Positions 12,744 to 21,260 of a stretch of DNA of 32,251 nt are shown piece by piece. The stretch's first letter is position 1; each line of letters opens with the position of its first letter. The notes under the pieces are model-generated. The model had not been told where the DNA came from, did not search any database, and was given only the letters and a program-made list of their open reading frames with translations. This DNA is from a virus, in IMG/VR virus record IMGVR_UViG_3300035212_000301, positions 1 through 32,251 of that record, one strand, 5' to 3'. The position numbers and the translations under genes were made by a program.

Positions 12744-13314
12744 TAGTATATGTGCCGATAAACTTTATGAATACAGTGTCTCCTGCATCAGCAGTTGACA
12801 TTTCAAATATGTGAGATACTTCTGTATTAGTTCCTAAAACGTGCGGTAATGTTAAACTTGCTTCCTTCTTTAACACATTACTACCTTGTGTAAAACTGAT
12901 AGTTCCTGTTAACGTAGTTGCGTTTAAGATTTCAAACCTTACTGTTGAATATATGTTGCTATCAGATGGCCAGTTGATCACTGTTAAGGTTGCAGCACCG
13001 TCTACAGTAACTTTATGATATCCACCTAGTTGATAGTTTATTTGAGTACTTGATGATATGTCATCAATAACTGTTCCTGCAATACCTGTTGCTTTGAGCA
13101 CTCCTCGATATATGCTGCCTTCGTATCCGTAGTCATTTACATCGTTTAGTTTTACAGAAGTTAATTCTAGTTGAGTTAATTCTTGGGCCGCAGATTGCAG
13201 TGCATTTTTGATGCTGGCAAAGTTATCTCGAAATCCCTGAGTATCGTTATCTACTCCTGGCACAGGATATAAAACATTGATATTGTTACTAAAATTGGTT
13301 ACGGTGCTTGACAT
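12736..13314 (-). CDS. probable virion protein with fibre-type N-terminal motif
   Basis: 192 aa. Residues about 13-38 (NVLYPVPGVDNDTQGFRDNF and ASIKNAL) resemble the N-terminal segment shared by the fibre genes at 23992 and 24516. The remainder is Thr/Ser/Gly-rich beta structure without cysteines, like a small fibre or surface-decorating protein. A GATAAATA late box lies 25 bases upstream. It is the last of the fibre-block genes. Receptor or structural roles cannot be told apart from sequence. Confidence 0.75.
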   Translation of the reverse strand: MSSTVTNFSNNINVLYPVPGVDNDTQGFRDNFASIKNALQSAAQELTQLELTSVKLNDVNDYGYEGSIYRGVLKATGIAGTVIDDISSSTQINYQLGGYHKVTVDGAATLTVINWPSDSNIYSTVRFEILNATTLTGTISFTQGSNVLKKEASLTLPHVLGTNTEVSHIFEMSTADAGDTVFIKFIGTYTNV

Positions 13315-13338
13315 ATGTTTCTCTCTAAGAACAGTAGA

Positions 13339-13346
13339 TATTTATC
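13339..13346 (-). promoter_or_regulatory. candidate late promoter (GATAAATA)
   Basis: Minus-strand GATAAATA ends 25 bases before the ATG at 13314, overlapping the stop region of the protease gene. It fits NATAAATA and the spacing seen at the other late boxes. Confidence 0.5.
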
Positions 13347-14916
13347 CGAAGATTGTGAGGGGTGTTGCAGAATTAAAAACCTGATACAATGCTTTAGCTG
13401 AGCCACCTTGTAAGCTGCCCCAGTTAGTGTAGCCAGAACCGCCGTAATAACTTTCGTTAACTTTCCATGTGCTGCCTGTAGAAGTTGTCCAATTTAAACA
13501 CTGTTGTTGAGTCATCTGTGGTCTTGCCTGTAACACATTGGCCAATACACCCACTACCTGTGGACATGCTTGACTGGTTCCGGATACGGCATTTAGATAG
13601 TAATTAGAATTTCTAGGATCCGCTACCGCAGGATATGCATATGCACTATTTGCATATGCACCCATAATATAATCTCCTGGGGCCCATATATCTACCCCGG
13701 GTCCTGTGCAGCTAAAATCTCGTTTATGTTCGGGATTAACCGCAGCAGTTGCATAGGCTGCAATTGCACCGACACAGATTACTCCATTAGTACCTGCAGG
13801 AGTTGATCCTCTATGGTAATAATAAGTAAAGCCCGTATATTCAGTCCAATAGTTGTTATAATCGAGACCACCGCTGACATCAATTTTATGACGATCGTTA
13901 CCGGCAGCAGCTACTACAATAACTCCGGCATTGATACAACTTTCTATTTCAGCATTTAATGCAGGATAGAAATATCCGTGTACACCTATGCCACCTTCGG
14001 GAATTCCGATAGTTCCGTATGCCGCAGTAGTAGTTGATACGGCATAGTTAGTACTACGATATCTAATACCTGTTACTCTTGTGTAGCTATAAAAGAAACC
14101 AAAACTGCAATTAACAATAGTAGGTCTCTTGTAACCAGTTGTGGGATCTACAGACTTAGCTACATGAAATGCTCTGATAGTTTGCCAAACTTCAAAGTCA
14201 TCTAACAGTCCTAATTCTCTGCCATCTGTTATATCGTATTCTGTTGCCGCACCTGAACCAACTGAACGTAGACTATAGATATTTGCACCCGGTGCCCAAC
14301 CCTGTGTATTGCCTGCCGCAATGCTGGCACAGTTGCTGCCATGTCCATCGCAGTCCCCTAAGAACCCGCCTGTGGGTGCAGATGTAATAATTCCGTGCTG
14401 TGTCCAGTCGTAATCTACAACTCTGCTACCTCCAGTACCGTCTGCATTAACTGCAAATTCTGGATGGTTAGGCTCGACACCTGTATCGATAATAATTATA
14501 TCAACTCCTGAACCATTTAGATTAAAAGTAAATGGACCAGTACTAGACCCAAACCCTGTTGGAAAATTAGTCACTGTGCTTAGGCATCTAATCAAACCCC
14601 AATTTTTTGAAGTCTGAAAAGGCTCAACTGATTTGTTAAAAACACCAGTTCTAATACCTGTTGTTCTTTTCTTAACGCCCATTTCAACAGGATCTCTATG
14701 AACTTCTTTGATCCTAAGATCGGACATCAGTGCCGCCGCTTCTTCGTCAGTTAGCATCACAGTAGAATTGTGCTCACTGTGCAGCATTGGGTTAATGATT
14801 TCTACGGCACGTTCTGGAATGGCTTCGTCTGAATAATCCGTAGTCAAATCTGCATGAACGCCGGGCTTGTCATTTGGATTTTCAACTACGACATAATATT
14901 TTCGTAACATTGACAT
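13342..14916 (-). CDS. subtilisin-family (S8) serine protease in the fibre block
   Basis: 524 aa. The catalytic triad is visible: Asp144 in IIIIDTGVEPNHPEF, His192 in DGHGSNCASIAAG, Ser448 in SGTSQACPQVVGV, with the oxyanion Asn340 in VVAAAGND. Residues 1 to about 110 may be a pro-domain (starts KYYVVVENPND; ends LRIKEVHRDPVEMG). There is no signal peptide, so it would act in the cell or in the virion. Two starts are possible: ATG at 14916, or Met3 at 14910, which has better spacing from AAGGA. It lies between collagen-like fibre and virion genes. It could process fibres during assembly or digest host surface proteins during entry. Confidence 0.92.
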   Translation of the reverse strand: MSMLRKYYVVVENPNDKPGVHADLTTDYSDEAIPERAVEIINPMLHSEHNSTVMLTDEEAAALMSDLRIKEVHRDPVEMGVKKRTTGIRTGVFNKSVEPFQTSKNWGLIRCLSTVTNFPTGFGSSTGPFTFNLNGSGVDIIIIDTGVEPNHPEFAVNADGTGGSRVVDYDWTQHGIITSAPTGGFLGDCDGHGSNCASIAAGNTQGWAPGANIYSLRSVGSGAATEYDITDGRELGLLDDFEVWQTIRAFHVAKSVDPTTGYKRPTIVNCSFGFFYSYTRVTGIRYRSTNYAVSTTTAAYGTIGIPEGGIGVHGYFYPALNAEIESCINAGVIVVAAAGNDRHKIDVSGGLDYNNYWTEYTGFTYYYHRGSTPAGTNGVICVGAIAAYATAAVNPEHKRDFSCTGPGVDIWAPGDYIMGAYANSAYAYPAVADPRNSNYYLNAVSGTSQACPQVVGVLANVLQARPQMTQQQCLNWTTSTGSTWKVNESYYGGSGYTNWGSLQGGSAKALYQVFNSATPLTIFG

Positions 14917-14919
14917 TCC

Positions 14920-15753
14920 TTACGATATCACTGTTCTATCAGTGAATAGTCTCCAATTGGCTCCGTCATAGAAACAAGGTTGCCCACCGCCCGCAGCATC
15001 TACTACATAAAGTATTGCACCTTGTCGTGTAATTGCACCTAACGCAGATAATTGTGCAGTAGTTGCAGTAGTTAATACAAAAGGACTGTTAACAGTAATT
15101 TGTCCAGCAGCCCGTAAATTAAGATCGTTGCCTGATTGAATAGTTGCAGCAGTGCTTACTCCGGTAACAGTTAGCGTTGAGATGTAAAGAGTCTGCACAG
15201 TGTAAGTATTGCCCACTACTGTAACAGCCCCAGTTGCTCCTAGATTACCTGTTGCACCAGTTAGTCCAGTTGAGCCAGTTAGGCCTATTTGACCCGTTGC
15301 ACCAGTAATACCAGTAGCACCTGTTGCCCCTCTTAGACCAGTAGCACCAGTAGAACCGTCATTGCCAGTACCAGTAGCACCGGACGAACCAATTGCACCC
15401 GTAGCACCTGTGGCACCTTGACCAGTAGCTCCTTGTGGTCCGGTTGCCCCTTGAGGGCCAGTAGCACCTGTGCTGCCCTGTGCTGCCGCAGTTCCGGGGA
15501 TTCCTTGCAATCCGGTAGCACCACCCGGTCCTGTTGATCCACTTTGCCCAGTTGCACCAGTAGCACCTGCAAACGCTACAGTTCCGTCTAATCCTCTAGG
15601 ACCTGTGGCACCCGGCATACCAGTTGCACCTGTGGCACCTCTAGGTAATGGGCCTGCAACCCATGCTGTTGATGTGCTGTTATAAACCCAAAGACTGCCG
15701 TTGTAAGTGTAAACTTGACCAGCTATCGGGCTTGATGGAAATTGAATTGCCAT
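14920..15753 (-). CDS. collagen-like fibre protein, 277 aa
   Basis: N-terminal beta segment (residues 1-37, including [20 protein letters not shown]), then about 140 residues of Gly-X-Y triplets rich in GAT, GPQ and GST (about 38-178), then a roughly 100-residue globular tip ending [12 protein letters not shown]. The triplets should form a trimeric collagen-like helix, with the tip as trimerising or receptor-binding domain. The N-terminal YNGSxWV segment also occurs inside the 982-aa neighbour ([15 protein letters not shown]). An AGGA site precedes the ATG. Likely a tail or capsid fibre. Confidence 0.85.
   Translation of the reverse strand: MAIQFPSSPIAGQVYTYNGSLWVYNSTSTAWVAGPLPRGATGATGMPGATGPRGLDGTVAFAGATGATGQSGSTGPGGATGLQGIPGTAAAQGSTGATGPQGATGPQGATGQGATGATGAIGSSGATGTGNDGSTGATGLRGATGATGITGATGQIGLTGSTGLTGATGNLGATGAVTVVGNTYTVQTLYISTLTVTGVSTAATIQSGNDLNLRAAGQITVNSPFVLTTATTAQLSALGAITRQGAILYVVDAAGGGQPCFYDGANWRLFTDRTVIS
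15220..15655. repeat. imperfect 9-base collagen-coding repeats, block 1
   Basis: Tandem 9-base units encoding Gly-X-Y triplets on the minus strand (GGTGCTACTGGT-like on that strand, CCAGTAGCACC-like as written). Units differ mainly at synonymous third positions. Confidence 0.85.
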
Positions 15754-15774
15754 TGTGTATTCCTATATTTCTAA

Positions 15775-18723
15775 TTACGCACCACGCATCATGCAGCCGT
15801 TAAACCATGTAATGTTTCCGCCAGCAACGGTAATATCTTTACTGCTGCCGCTAGTCTGTTGAATATAGACTTCAAAATAATCTCCAGTTCCGTTAGCATA
15901 AGCTATAGTGCTTACGCCCATGCTAAAGAAACTAGCACCTACTTCTGTGCCACTTGCATTCCAACCACGCTTATACTCTGATCCATTTTTCCAAATAACT
16001 AACATGCTTTCACCAGTACCCATAGTACCGCTTATGCGAACTGCGGCATTTAGTTGATAATAACCTGCAACAGTGGGCGTAAATCTTGAACTGGCAAAAT
16101 TTCCATTAGTGTCAAAATCTTCAAGTTGGAACAACACTTTTTGTTGTGTTCCAGAAGTAATTGTCTGCGTTACTCCCGAGTCTGGATAAACTGAGAATGC
16201 AGGGCCGTTTACAGCCTGACTATTATTGACTGAAATATTTCCGCCAACATGTAAGTTTCCGCCAATGCCAGCACCACCTACAACTTGTAGAGCACCAGAG
16301 TTTGTTGAAGTTGCACTGGTAGTATTTGTAATTGTAAAGACGCTACTTAATGGATTTGCAATTGCACCTGTTGCACCAGCAGGACCAGTGGCACCTGTAA
16401 ATCCTTGAAATCCTCTTGCACCAGTAAGACTAATAGACCAATCTTTAAATGTTCCCGGCCCGTTAATGGTATATGGAGCAATACCTATATTAGTGCCAGT
16501 ATACCATTCAACGTAGCCGTCAATAACTGTGCTAAATGCAGTACTGGTAAATGCCACTGCACGAACACGAGTTGATGTTGTATACGCATTAGTTCCGTAT
16601 GCTTTATCAACTTGAAATACAAAAGTCGAAGTACTGGTAGTTATAACTAAGGTAGTTGATGTAGAAATTAGTTGTAGGTATCCAGGTCCAGTTGATCCTG
16701 TTGGACCAGTGGCACCAGTAGATCCCCATAGACCAGTAGCACCAGTAGATCCCCATTGCCCTGTAGCCCCAGTAGACCCAAACTGTCCGGCTGCACCTGT
16801 AGCACCGGTAGAACCACTACCAGTAGCACCTGCTGGGCCAGTAGCCCCTGTTGATCCTCTAGTTCCAGTCGGTCCTGTAGCACCTGTTGCTCCAAACGCT
16901 CCGGTAGTGCCTTGAATACCTGTAGCACCTGTACTACCGAACTCACCAACGGCACCTGTAGCACCGATGAATCCAGTTGCACCAGTTGAACCTGTGGCAC
17001 CCAGACCAGTTGAACCTGTTAATCCGGTTGCTCCTGTTGATCCTTGATCACCTTGCGGTCCAGTTGAACCTGAAGCACCTTGACCGGTGGCACCGTTTTG
17101 TCCCTGTGGGCCTGTAGCACCCTGTGCACCGGTTGCACCTGTAGCACCAGATCCTGTAGCACCTGCTGGACCAGTAGCACCAGTAGCACCTGTTGCTCCA
17201 ATAGCACCTGTCGCTCCAGTTGCACCTGCTCCGGTTGCACCAGTTGATCCCTGAGCACCAGTAGCACCAATATTTCCTTCAGATCCTTGAGGTCCAGTAG
17301 AACCTGTGCCGCCTTGCAATCCAGTTGCACCAGTAGATCCAATTTCTCCCTGAGCACCTGTTGCTCCTTGACCTGCAAACGTTCCAGGAATGCCTTGGGG
17401 CCCAGTAGCACCTTGAGGACCAGTAGCACCTGTAGCACCTGTAGCACCTGTTGAACCAACTGGCCCAGTTGCACCTGTAGCACCTGTAGCACCAGTTGAT
17501 CCAATATTTCCTGTAGCACCTGTACTACCACTACCTGTTGCCCCTTGAAGTCCAGTAGCACCGGTAGCACCAGTAGATCCAATTTCTCCCTGAGCACCTG
17601 TAGCACCTGCACCAGTAGCACCTTGAGGTCCAGTAGCACCGGTAGCACCAGTAGATCCAATACCCGTTGCTCCGGTAGCACCATCCGGTCCTGTAGAACC
17701 TCTAGCACCTTGTCCGCCGACTAATGTTATAGTCCATGCTTGGAATGTTCCTGCACCAAAGCTAGTTAACGGTCTAATAGTGAGCTGATCTCCAATAAAA
17801 CTTTCAACAATGCCGTCAAAGTTTGATAAAATATCAGCGTCCGCAGTAGCCCTTACTCTAGAACTTACTGTATACGCTACAGTACTAGACGATAAATGAG
17901 TTACGAAAGTTACAGTGTTTAAACTGATAGTTGCAGTAGTTTGAGAATACAAAGGAATGAAACCAACTCCGGTTGCACCTGTGCTACCACTACCAGTTGC
18001 ACCAGTTGCACCGTCTACGCCCGGCAATCCGCTTGCACCAGTAGACCCTTGACCTGCAAATGTGCCAGGAATGCCTTGGGCACCAGTTGCACCGGTTAAG
18101 CCTGTAGCACCTGGCCCGCCAGTAAATCCGGTAGCACCGGTGGCACCCTGATACCCAGTTGCACCCGTAGCACCGACTGAACCAGTTGCTCCCGTTTCTC
18201 CAACAGCACCACCAGGACTTGCTGATACCCAAACAGAACCGTTGTAAGTAAACAGTTGTCCTGTTTCTTGAGTATCAAGCCACATGTCCCCAGCCGCTGC
18301 CACCGATGGTCTTGAAGTTGAAATTACTGCGGTCAGTCTAGGACCAGTTGCACCAGTCGATCCTCTAGTGCCAGTTGCACCCCGAGCACCAGTTGCACCC
18401 ATTGAAACTACATTGACTACACCTTCAACAATTTCTAAACCGTCGCCTACTATAATTGTTCCTAGAGTAGAAGTAGTTGCAGTAGTAGCAACAGTTGTTA
18501 CATTTAAAAATCCTTCTTGGTCAATATTTAAACCATCGCCAATTTTAATTCCGCCAATAGTGCTAGTAGTTGCCGTTGACACATTGAATGTGACTAATTC
18601 ATTATTAATGAATTCGCCTAACTGCCCTACAGTCATCTGTTTAGTTAGGTTGCCGTCAGCAACAGGCATACTAGTTGCCGTTGTTATTGAACCAATAACG
18701 GGTAGATTACTAATGGTACTCAT
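15775..18723 (-). CDS. collagen-like fibre protein, 982 aa, with duplicated knob module and C1q-like tip
   Basis: N-terminus [20 protein letters not shown] is shared with the 845-aa neighbour ([20 protein letters not shown]). Three Gly-X-Y stretches (about 105-130, 170-253, 342-680) are mostly GAT, GST and GPQ. Two related non-collagen modules interrupt them (about 255-340 and 680-767), each with a pattern like TSxRVRAxA...DGxVE...GxGTFxxWxIxLxGxxGxxG. The last 140 residues (from [12 protein letters not shown]) look like a C1q/TNF-type trimeric head with [12 protein letters not shown]. Probably a long trimeric fibre for host contact. The ATG overlaps the previous stop by 4 bases. Confidence 0.86.
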   Translation of the reverse strand: MSTISNLPVIGSITTATSMPVADGNLTKQMTVGQLGEFINNELVTFNVSTATTSTIGGIKIGDGLNIDQEGFLNVTTVATTATTSTLGTIIVGDGLEIVEGVVNVVSMGATGARGATGTRGSTGATGPRLTAVISTSRPSVAAAGDMWLDTQETGQLFTYNGSVWVSASPGGAVGETGATGSVGATGATGYQGATGATGFTGGPGATGLTGATGAQGIPGTFAGQGSTGASGLPGVDGATGATGSGSTGATGVGFIPLYSQTTATISLNTVTFVTHLSSSTVAYTVSSRVRATADADILSNFDGIVESFIGDQLTIRPLTSFGAGTFQAWTITLVGGQGARGSTGPDGATGATGIGSTGATGATGPQGATGAGATGAQGEIGSTGATGATGLQGATGSGSTGATGNIGSTGATGATGATGPVGSTGATGATGATGPQGATGPQGIPGTFAGQGATGAQGEIGSTGATGLQGGTGSTGPQGSEGNIGATGAQGSTGATGAGATGATGAIGATGATGATGPAGATGSGATGATGAQGATGPQGQNGATGQGASGSTGPQGDQGSTGATGLTGSTGLGATGSTGATGFIGATGAVGEFGSTGATGIQGTTGAFGATGATGPTGTRGSTGATGPAGATGSGSTGATGAAGQFGSTGATGQWGSTGATGLWGSTGATGPTGSTGPGYLQLISTSTTLVITTSTSTFVFQVDKAYGTNAYTTSTRVRAVAFTSTAFSTVIDGYVEWYTGTNIGIAPYTINGPGTFKDWSISLTGARGFQGFTGATGPAGATGAIANPLSSVFTITNTTSATSTNSGALQVVGGAGIGGNLHVGGNISVNNSQAVNGPAFSVYPDSGVTQTITSGTQQKVLFQLEDFDTNGNFASSRFTPTVAGYYQLNAAVRISGTMGTGESMLVIWKNGSEYKRGWNASGTEVGASFFSMGVSTIAYANGTGDYFEVYIQQTSGSSKDITVAGGNITWFNGCMMRGA
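16675..18400. repeat. imperfect 9-base collagen-coding repeats, block 2 (interrupted)
   Basis: Gly-X-Y coding tandem units at about 16675-17710, 17965-18210 and 18335-18400, split by non-repeat modules. They are highly similar at protein level with many synonymous differences between units. Confidence 0.85.
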
Positions 18724-21257
18724 TTAACTAAACACTCCACAATGCCTGAACCGTTTTCTAATGCAAATGCAAATGGTTGTCGGCCATTGCTAGTTGTACT
18801 GCCTTTGCCATCCATGTACGGCCAAATAGGTTCGCCTTTTAACACGTACCCTTCTACTTTAACTGGTACACGACCAGTTAACGCAATATATGTTCCGCCT
18901 TCTAATTCACTATTCATCATATATGCAGGCTTACCGGAGACTACACCGATAACATAACAGTCACTAGTTGTTACCGCGGTAACTTCTGCAATGCCACCAA
19001 CTGTCATCACAGTACCGACTGAGTATTCTCGGTCTGTTAGATATTTTTCTGCCAAGTCAGCATACACTGCAACAGTAGCAGTTCCTCTAAAGAACGATCC
19101 TCTAATATCACCTAGGTCATCTCTTGCAACAATAGTAGCAGTAATATTATCTTCATATCCTTTAGCATAGTATGTAAATCCGCCTGCATAAGGCACAATT
19201 TCTAAAGCTGCGGCCTGTGCATTACTCGAACCAGTAGCACCAGTTAATCCAGTGGCACCAGTTGATCCTTGAGCACCAGTTGCACCCGATGATCCTTGAG
19301 CACCTGTGGCACCTGTGGCACCATCATATCCAGCAGGCCCAGTAGACCCCCACAAACCAGTTGATCCTGTACTTCCTGGAAGTCCGATATCTCCTTGTGG
19401 ACCAGTTGCTCCCATTGATCCAGTTGCACCAGTTGCTCCGGTCGCACCTGTTGATCCTATTCCAGTAGCACCAGTAGCACCCATTACACCTTCTGCTCCA
19501 GTTGCACCTGTAGCCCCACTAGGACCAGTAGCACCGGTTATTGGACCAACACTTATTACGGAAGCATCGCTTAATGTAAATTCAATTATTGTATTGCTAG
19601 AAGTTAATGTAGCAGTGGTAATATATTTGCCTTGAGGACCAGTTGCACCAGTAGCACCAGATGCTCCTTCACTGCCTTGTAAACCGACTGCTCCGGTAGC
19701 CCCAGCCGGCCCTGTCGCACCTGTCGCACCTGTAGTTCCCGGTATACTTGGACCTTCTGAACCAGTAGCACCTGCAGGACCAGTAGCACCGGTTGCACCG
19801 GTTGCACCTGTAGTTCCTAACGGGCCAGTTGCACCTGTGCTGCCTTGTAATCCAGTAGCACCTGTTGCACCTGTTGCTCCAATGGCACCTGTTGCACCTG
19901 TAGCACCTTGTCCTGTAGCACCTGTAGCACCCGGCTCTCCTTGGTTACCAGTAGCACCTGTGGCACCAGTTGAACCAATGCCTGTAGCACCAGTTGAGCC
20001 TAACTCGCCTTGAATACCAGTTGCACCGGTAGCACCGTCACCGCCAATTGGTCCAGTTGAACCAGTAGCACCGTCTGGACCGGTAGCACCGTCTGCTCCG
20101 GTTGCACCTGTAGCACCTAATCCAGTTGATCCTTGCGGACCAGTTGCACCTGTAGCACCTCGGAGTCCGGTAGCACCAGTAGCACCAAAGTTACCTGTAG
20201 CACCTGTTGATCCTAACGGACCAGTTGCACCTGTTGTACCTAAGTCGCCAGTCGGTCCTTGAATGCCAGTAGCACCAGTTGCACCAAAATTGCCAGTAGC
20301 CCCAGTTCCGCCAACTGGTCCAGTAGCACCCGGACTGCCTATACCAGTTGCACCTGTAGTTCCTTGTCCAGTAGCACCAGTTGCACCTGCACCGCCAAAT
20401 GGTGCACCTGCACTCCAGTTACCATCTCCGTTTTGTTTAATGTATAATGTTCCGGTACCTAGTTCTAAAAATGCAAAACCAAACGGACGATCATCATATT
20501 GACTTCGTTCGTCGTACGGAGTTGGCCAATACCCTACAGCATCAATAACAAATGGCTGACCAATTTCCCCTGTTGCACCTGTAGCACCTTCGCCTGTAGC
20601 ACCAGTTGAACCAATTGGTCCAGTTGAACCCGTACCGCCTTGACCTGCAAATGTTCCAGCAATACCAGTAGCACCTTGGGGTCCTGTAGAACCTGTTGAT
20701 CCTTGAGCACCAGTTGCACCTGTACCGCCTTGGCCGGGAATACCTTGTTGACCAGTGGAACCAGTACCGCCTTGGAATGCTGCTATTCCGGGAATACCCT
20801 GGAGACCGGTTGCACCTTGTTCACCGGTTGCACCTTGGGCACCTGTAGAACCAGTAGCACCGCTACCAGTAGCACCTGCACTACCTGTAGCACCTGCACT
20901 ACCAGCAGGCCCTTGACTTCCGGTTGCACCAGTTGCACCCATAAATGCAGCAGTACCTGGGATACCTTGCGGACCAGTAGCACCAGTTCCTCCGGGATAG
21001 CCAATATCACCTTTTGGACCAGTAGATCCAGTTGAACCACCTTGCCCCGTAGCACCAGTTGATCCGCTGCCTGTGGCACCTCGTAGACCAATCGGTCCAG
21101 TGGCTCCGCTAGCACCTACCGCAGTTTCTCTACTAAAAAATGTTCCTAATGTTTCTACAGTTACATAGTATGTTTGTCTGGTAGAAGTATCCGCTACTGG
21201 TATCAGAACAGCATTGGTTAGTGTGTTTAACGGTGGTAAATTACTTATTGTGCTCAT
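18720..21257 (-). CDS. collagen-like fibre protein, 845 aa, with DLAEKY C-terminal domain
   Basis: Starts [20 protein letters not shown], a paralogue of the 982-aa N-terminus. Long Gly-X-Y stretches (about 48-230, 287-540, 572-678) are interrupted by a roughly 55-residue module ([20 protein letters not shown]...) and a short beta segment ([19 protein letters not shown]). The C-terminus (about 679-845) holds [20 protein letters not shown] and [20 protein letters not shown], a domain shared with the end of the 2161-aa fibre. This tip may act as trimerisation or self-cleaving chaperone, as in some phage fibres, but no catalytic residue is proven. Confidence 0.86.
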   Translation of the reverse strand: MSTISNLPPLNTLTNAVLIPVADTSTRQTYYVTVETLGTFFSRETAVGASGATGPIGLRGATGSGSTGATGQGGSTGSTGPKGDIGYPGGTGATGPQGIPGTAAFMGATGATGSQGPAGSAGATGSAGATGSGATGSTGAQGATGEQGATGLQGIPGIAAFQGGTGSTGQQGIPGQGGTGATGAQGSTGSTGPQGATGIAGTFAGQGGTGSTGPIGSTGATGEGATGATGEIGQPFVIDAVGYWPTPYDERSQYDDRPFGFAFLELGTGTLYIKQNGDGNWSAGAPFGGAGATGATGQGTTGATGIGSPGATGPVGGTGATGNFGATGATGIQGPTGDLGTTGATGPLGSTGATGNFGATGATGLRGATGATGPQGSTGLGATGATGADGATGPDGATGSTGPIGGDGATGATGIQGELGSTGATGIGSTGATGATGNQGEPGATGATGQGATGATGAIGATGATGATGLQGSTGATGPLGTTGATGATGATGPAGATGSEGPSIPGTTGATGATGPAGATGAVGLQGSEGASGATGATGPQGKYITTATLTSSNTIIEFTLSDASVISVGPITGATGPSGATGATGAEGVMGATGATGIGSTGATGATGATGSMGATGPQGDIGLPGSTGSTGLWGSTGPAGYDGATGATGAQGSSGATGAQGSTGATGLTGATGSSNAQAAALEIVPYAGGFTYYAKGYEDNITATIVARDDLGDIRGSFFRGTATVAVYADLAEKYLTDREYSVGTVMTVGGIAEVTAVTTSDCYVIGVVSGKPAYMMNSELEGGTYIALTGRVPVKVEGYVLKGEPIWPYMDGKGSTTSNGRQPFAFALENGSGIVECLVK
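19225..21115. repeat. imperfect 9-base collagen-coding repeats, block 3 (interrupted)
   Basis: Gly-X-Y coding tandem units at about 19225-19540, 19635-20400 and 20565-21115, with two non-repeat insertions. Same GAT/GST bias as blocks 1 and 2. Confidence 0.85.
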
Positions 21258-21260
21258 CTT

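Noticed and set aside
14920-14960. Small hairpin at the end of the 277-aa fibre gene (TCACTG/CAGTGA) as a terminator
   Set aside because: Six-base arms within coding sequence and no T-run; the protease gene follows with a normal ribosome site.
15470-15685. Proline-rich open frames on the plus strand across the collagen-like genes (also near 16709, 18284, 19306 and 20263)
   Set aside because: They are antisense shadows: the complement of Gly-Ala-Thr codons reads as Val-Ala-Pro-like repeats. No ribosome site or independent support.
17019-17708. Leu/Val/Gln-rich open frame on the minus strand inside the collagen repeats (also near 15333, 16668, 19604 and 20783)
   Set aside because: Frame-shifted reading of the 9-base repeats, giving periodic low-complexity sequence; no ribosome site.
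15220-21115. Tandem repeats as a CRISPR array or satellite
   Set aside because: Period is 9 bases with an open coding frame and no unique spacers; explained by Gly-X-Y codons.
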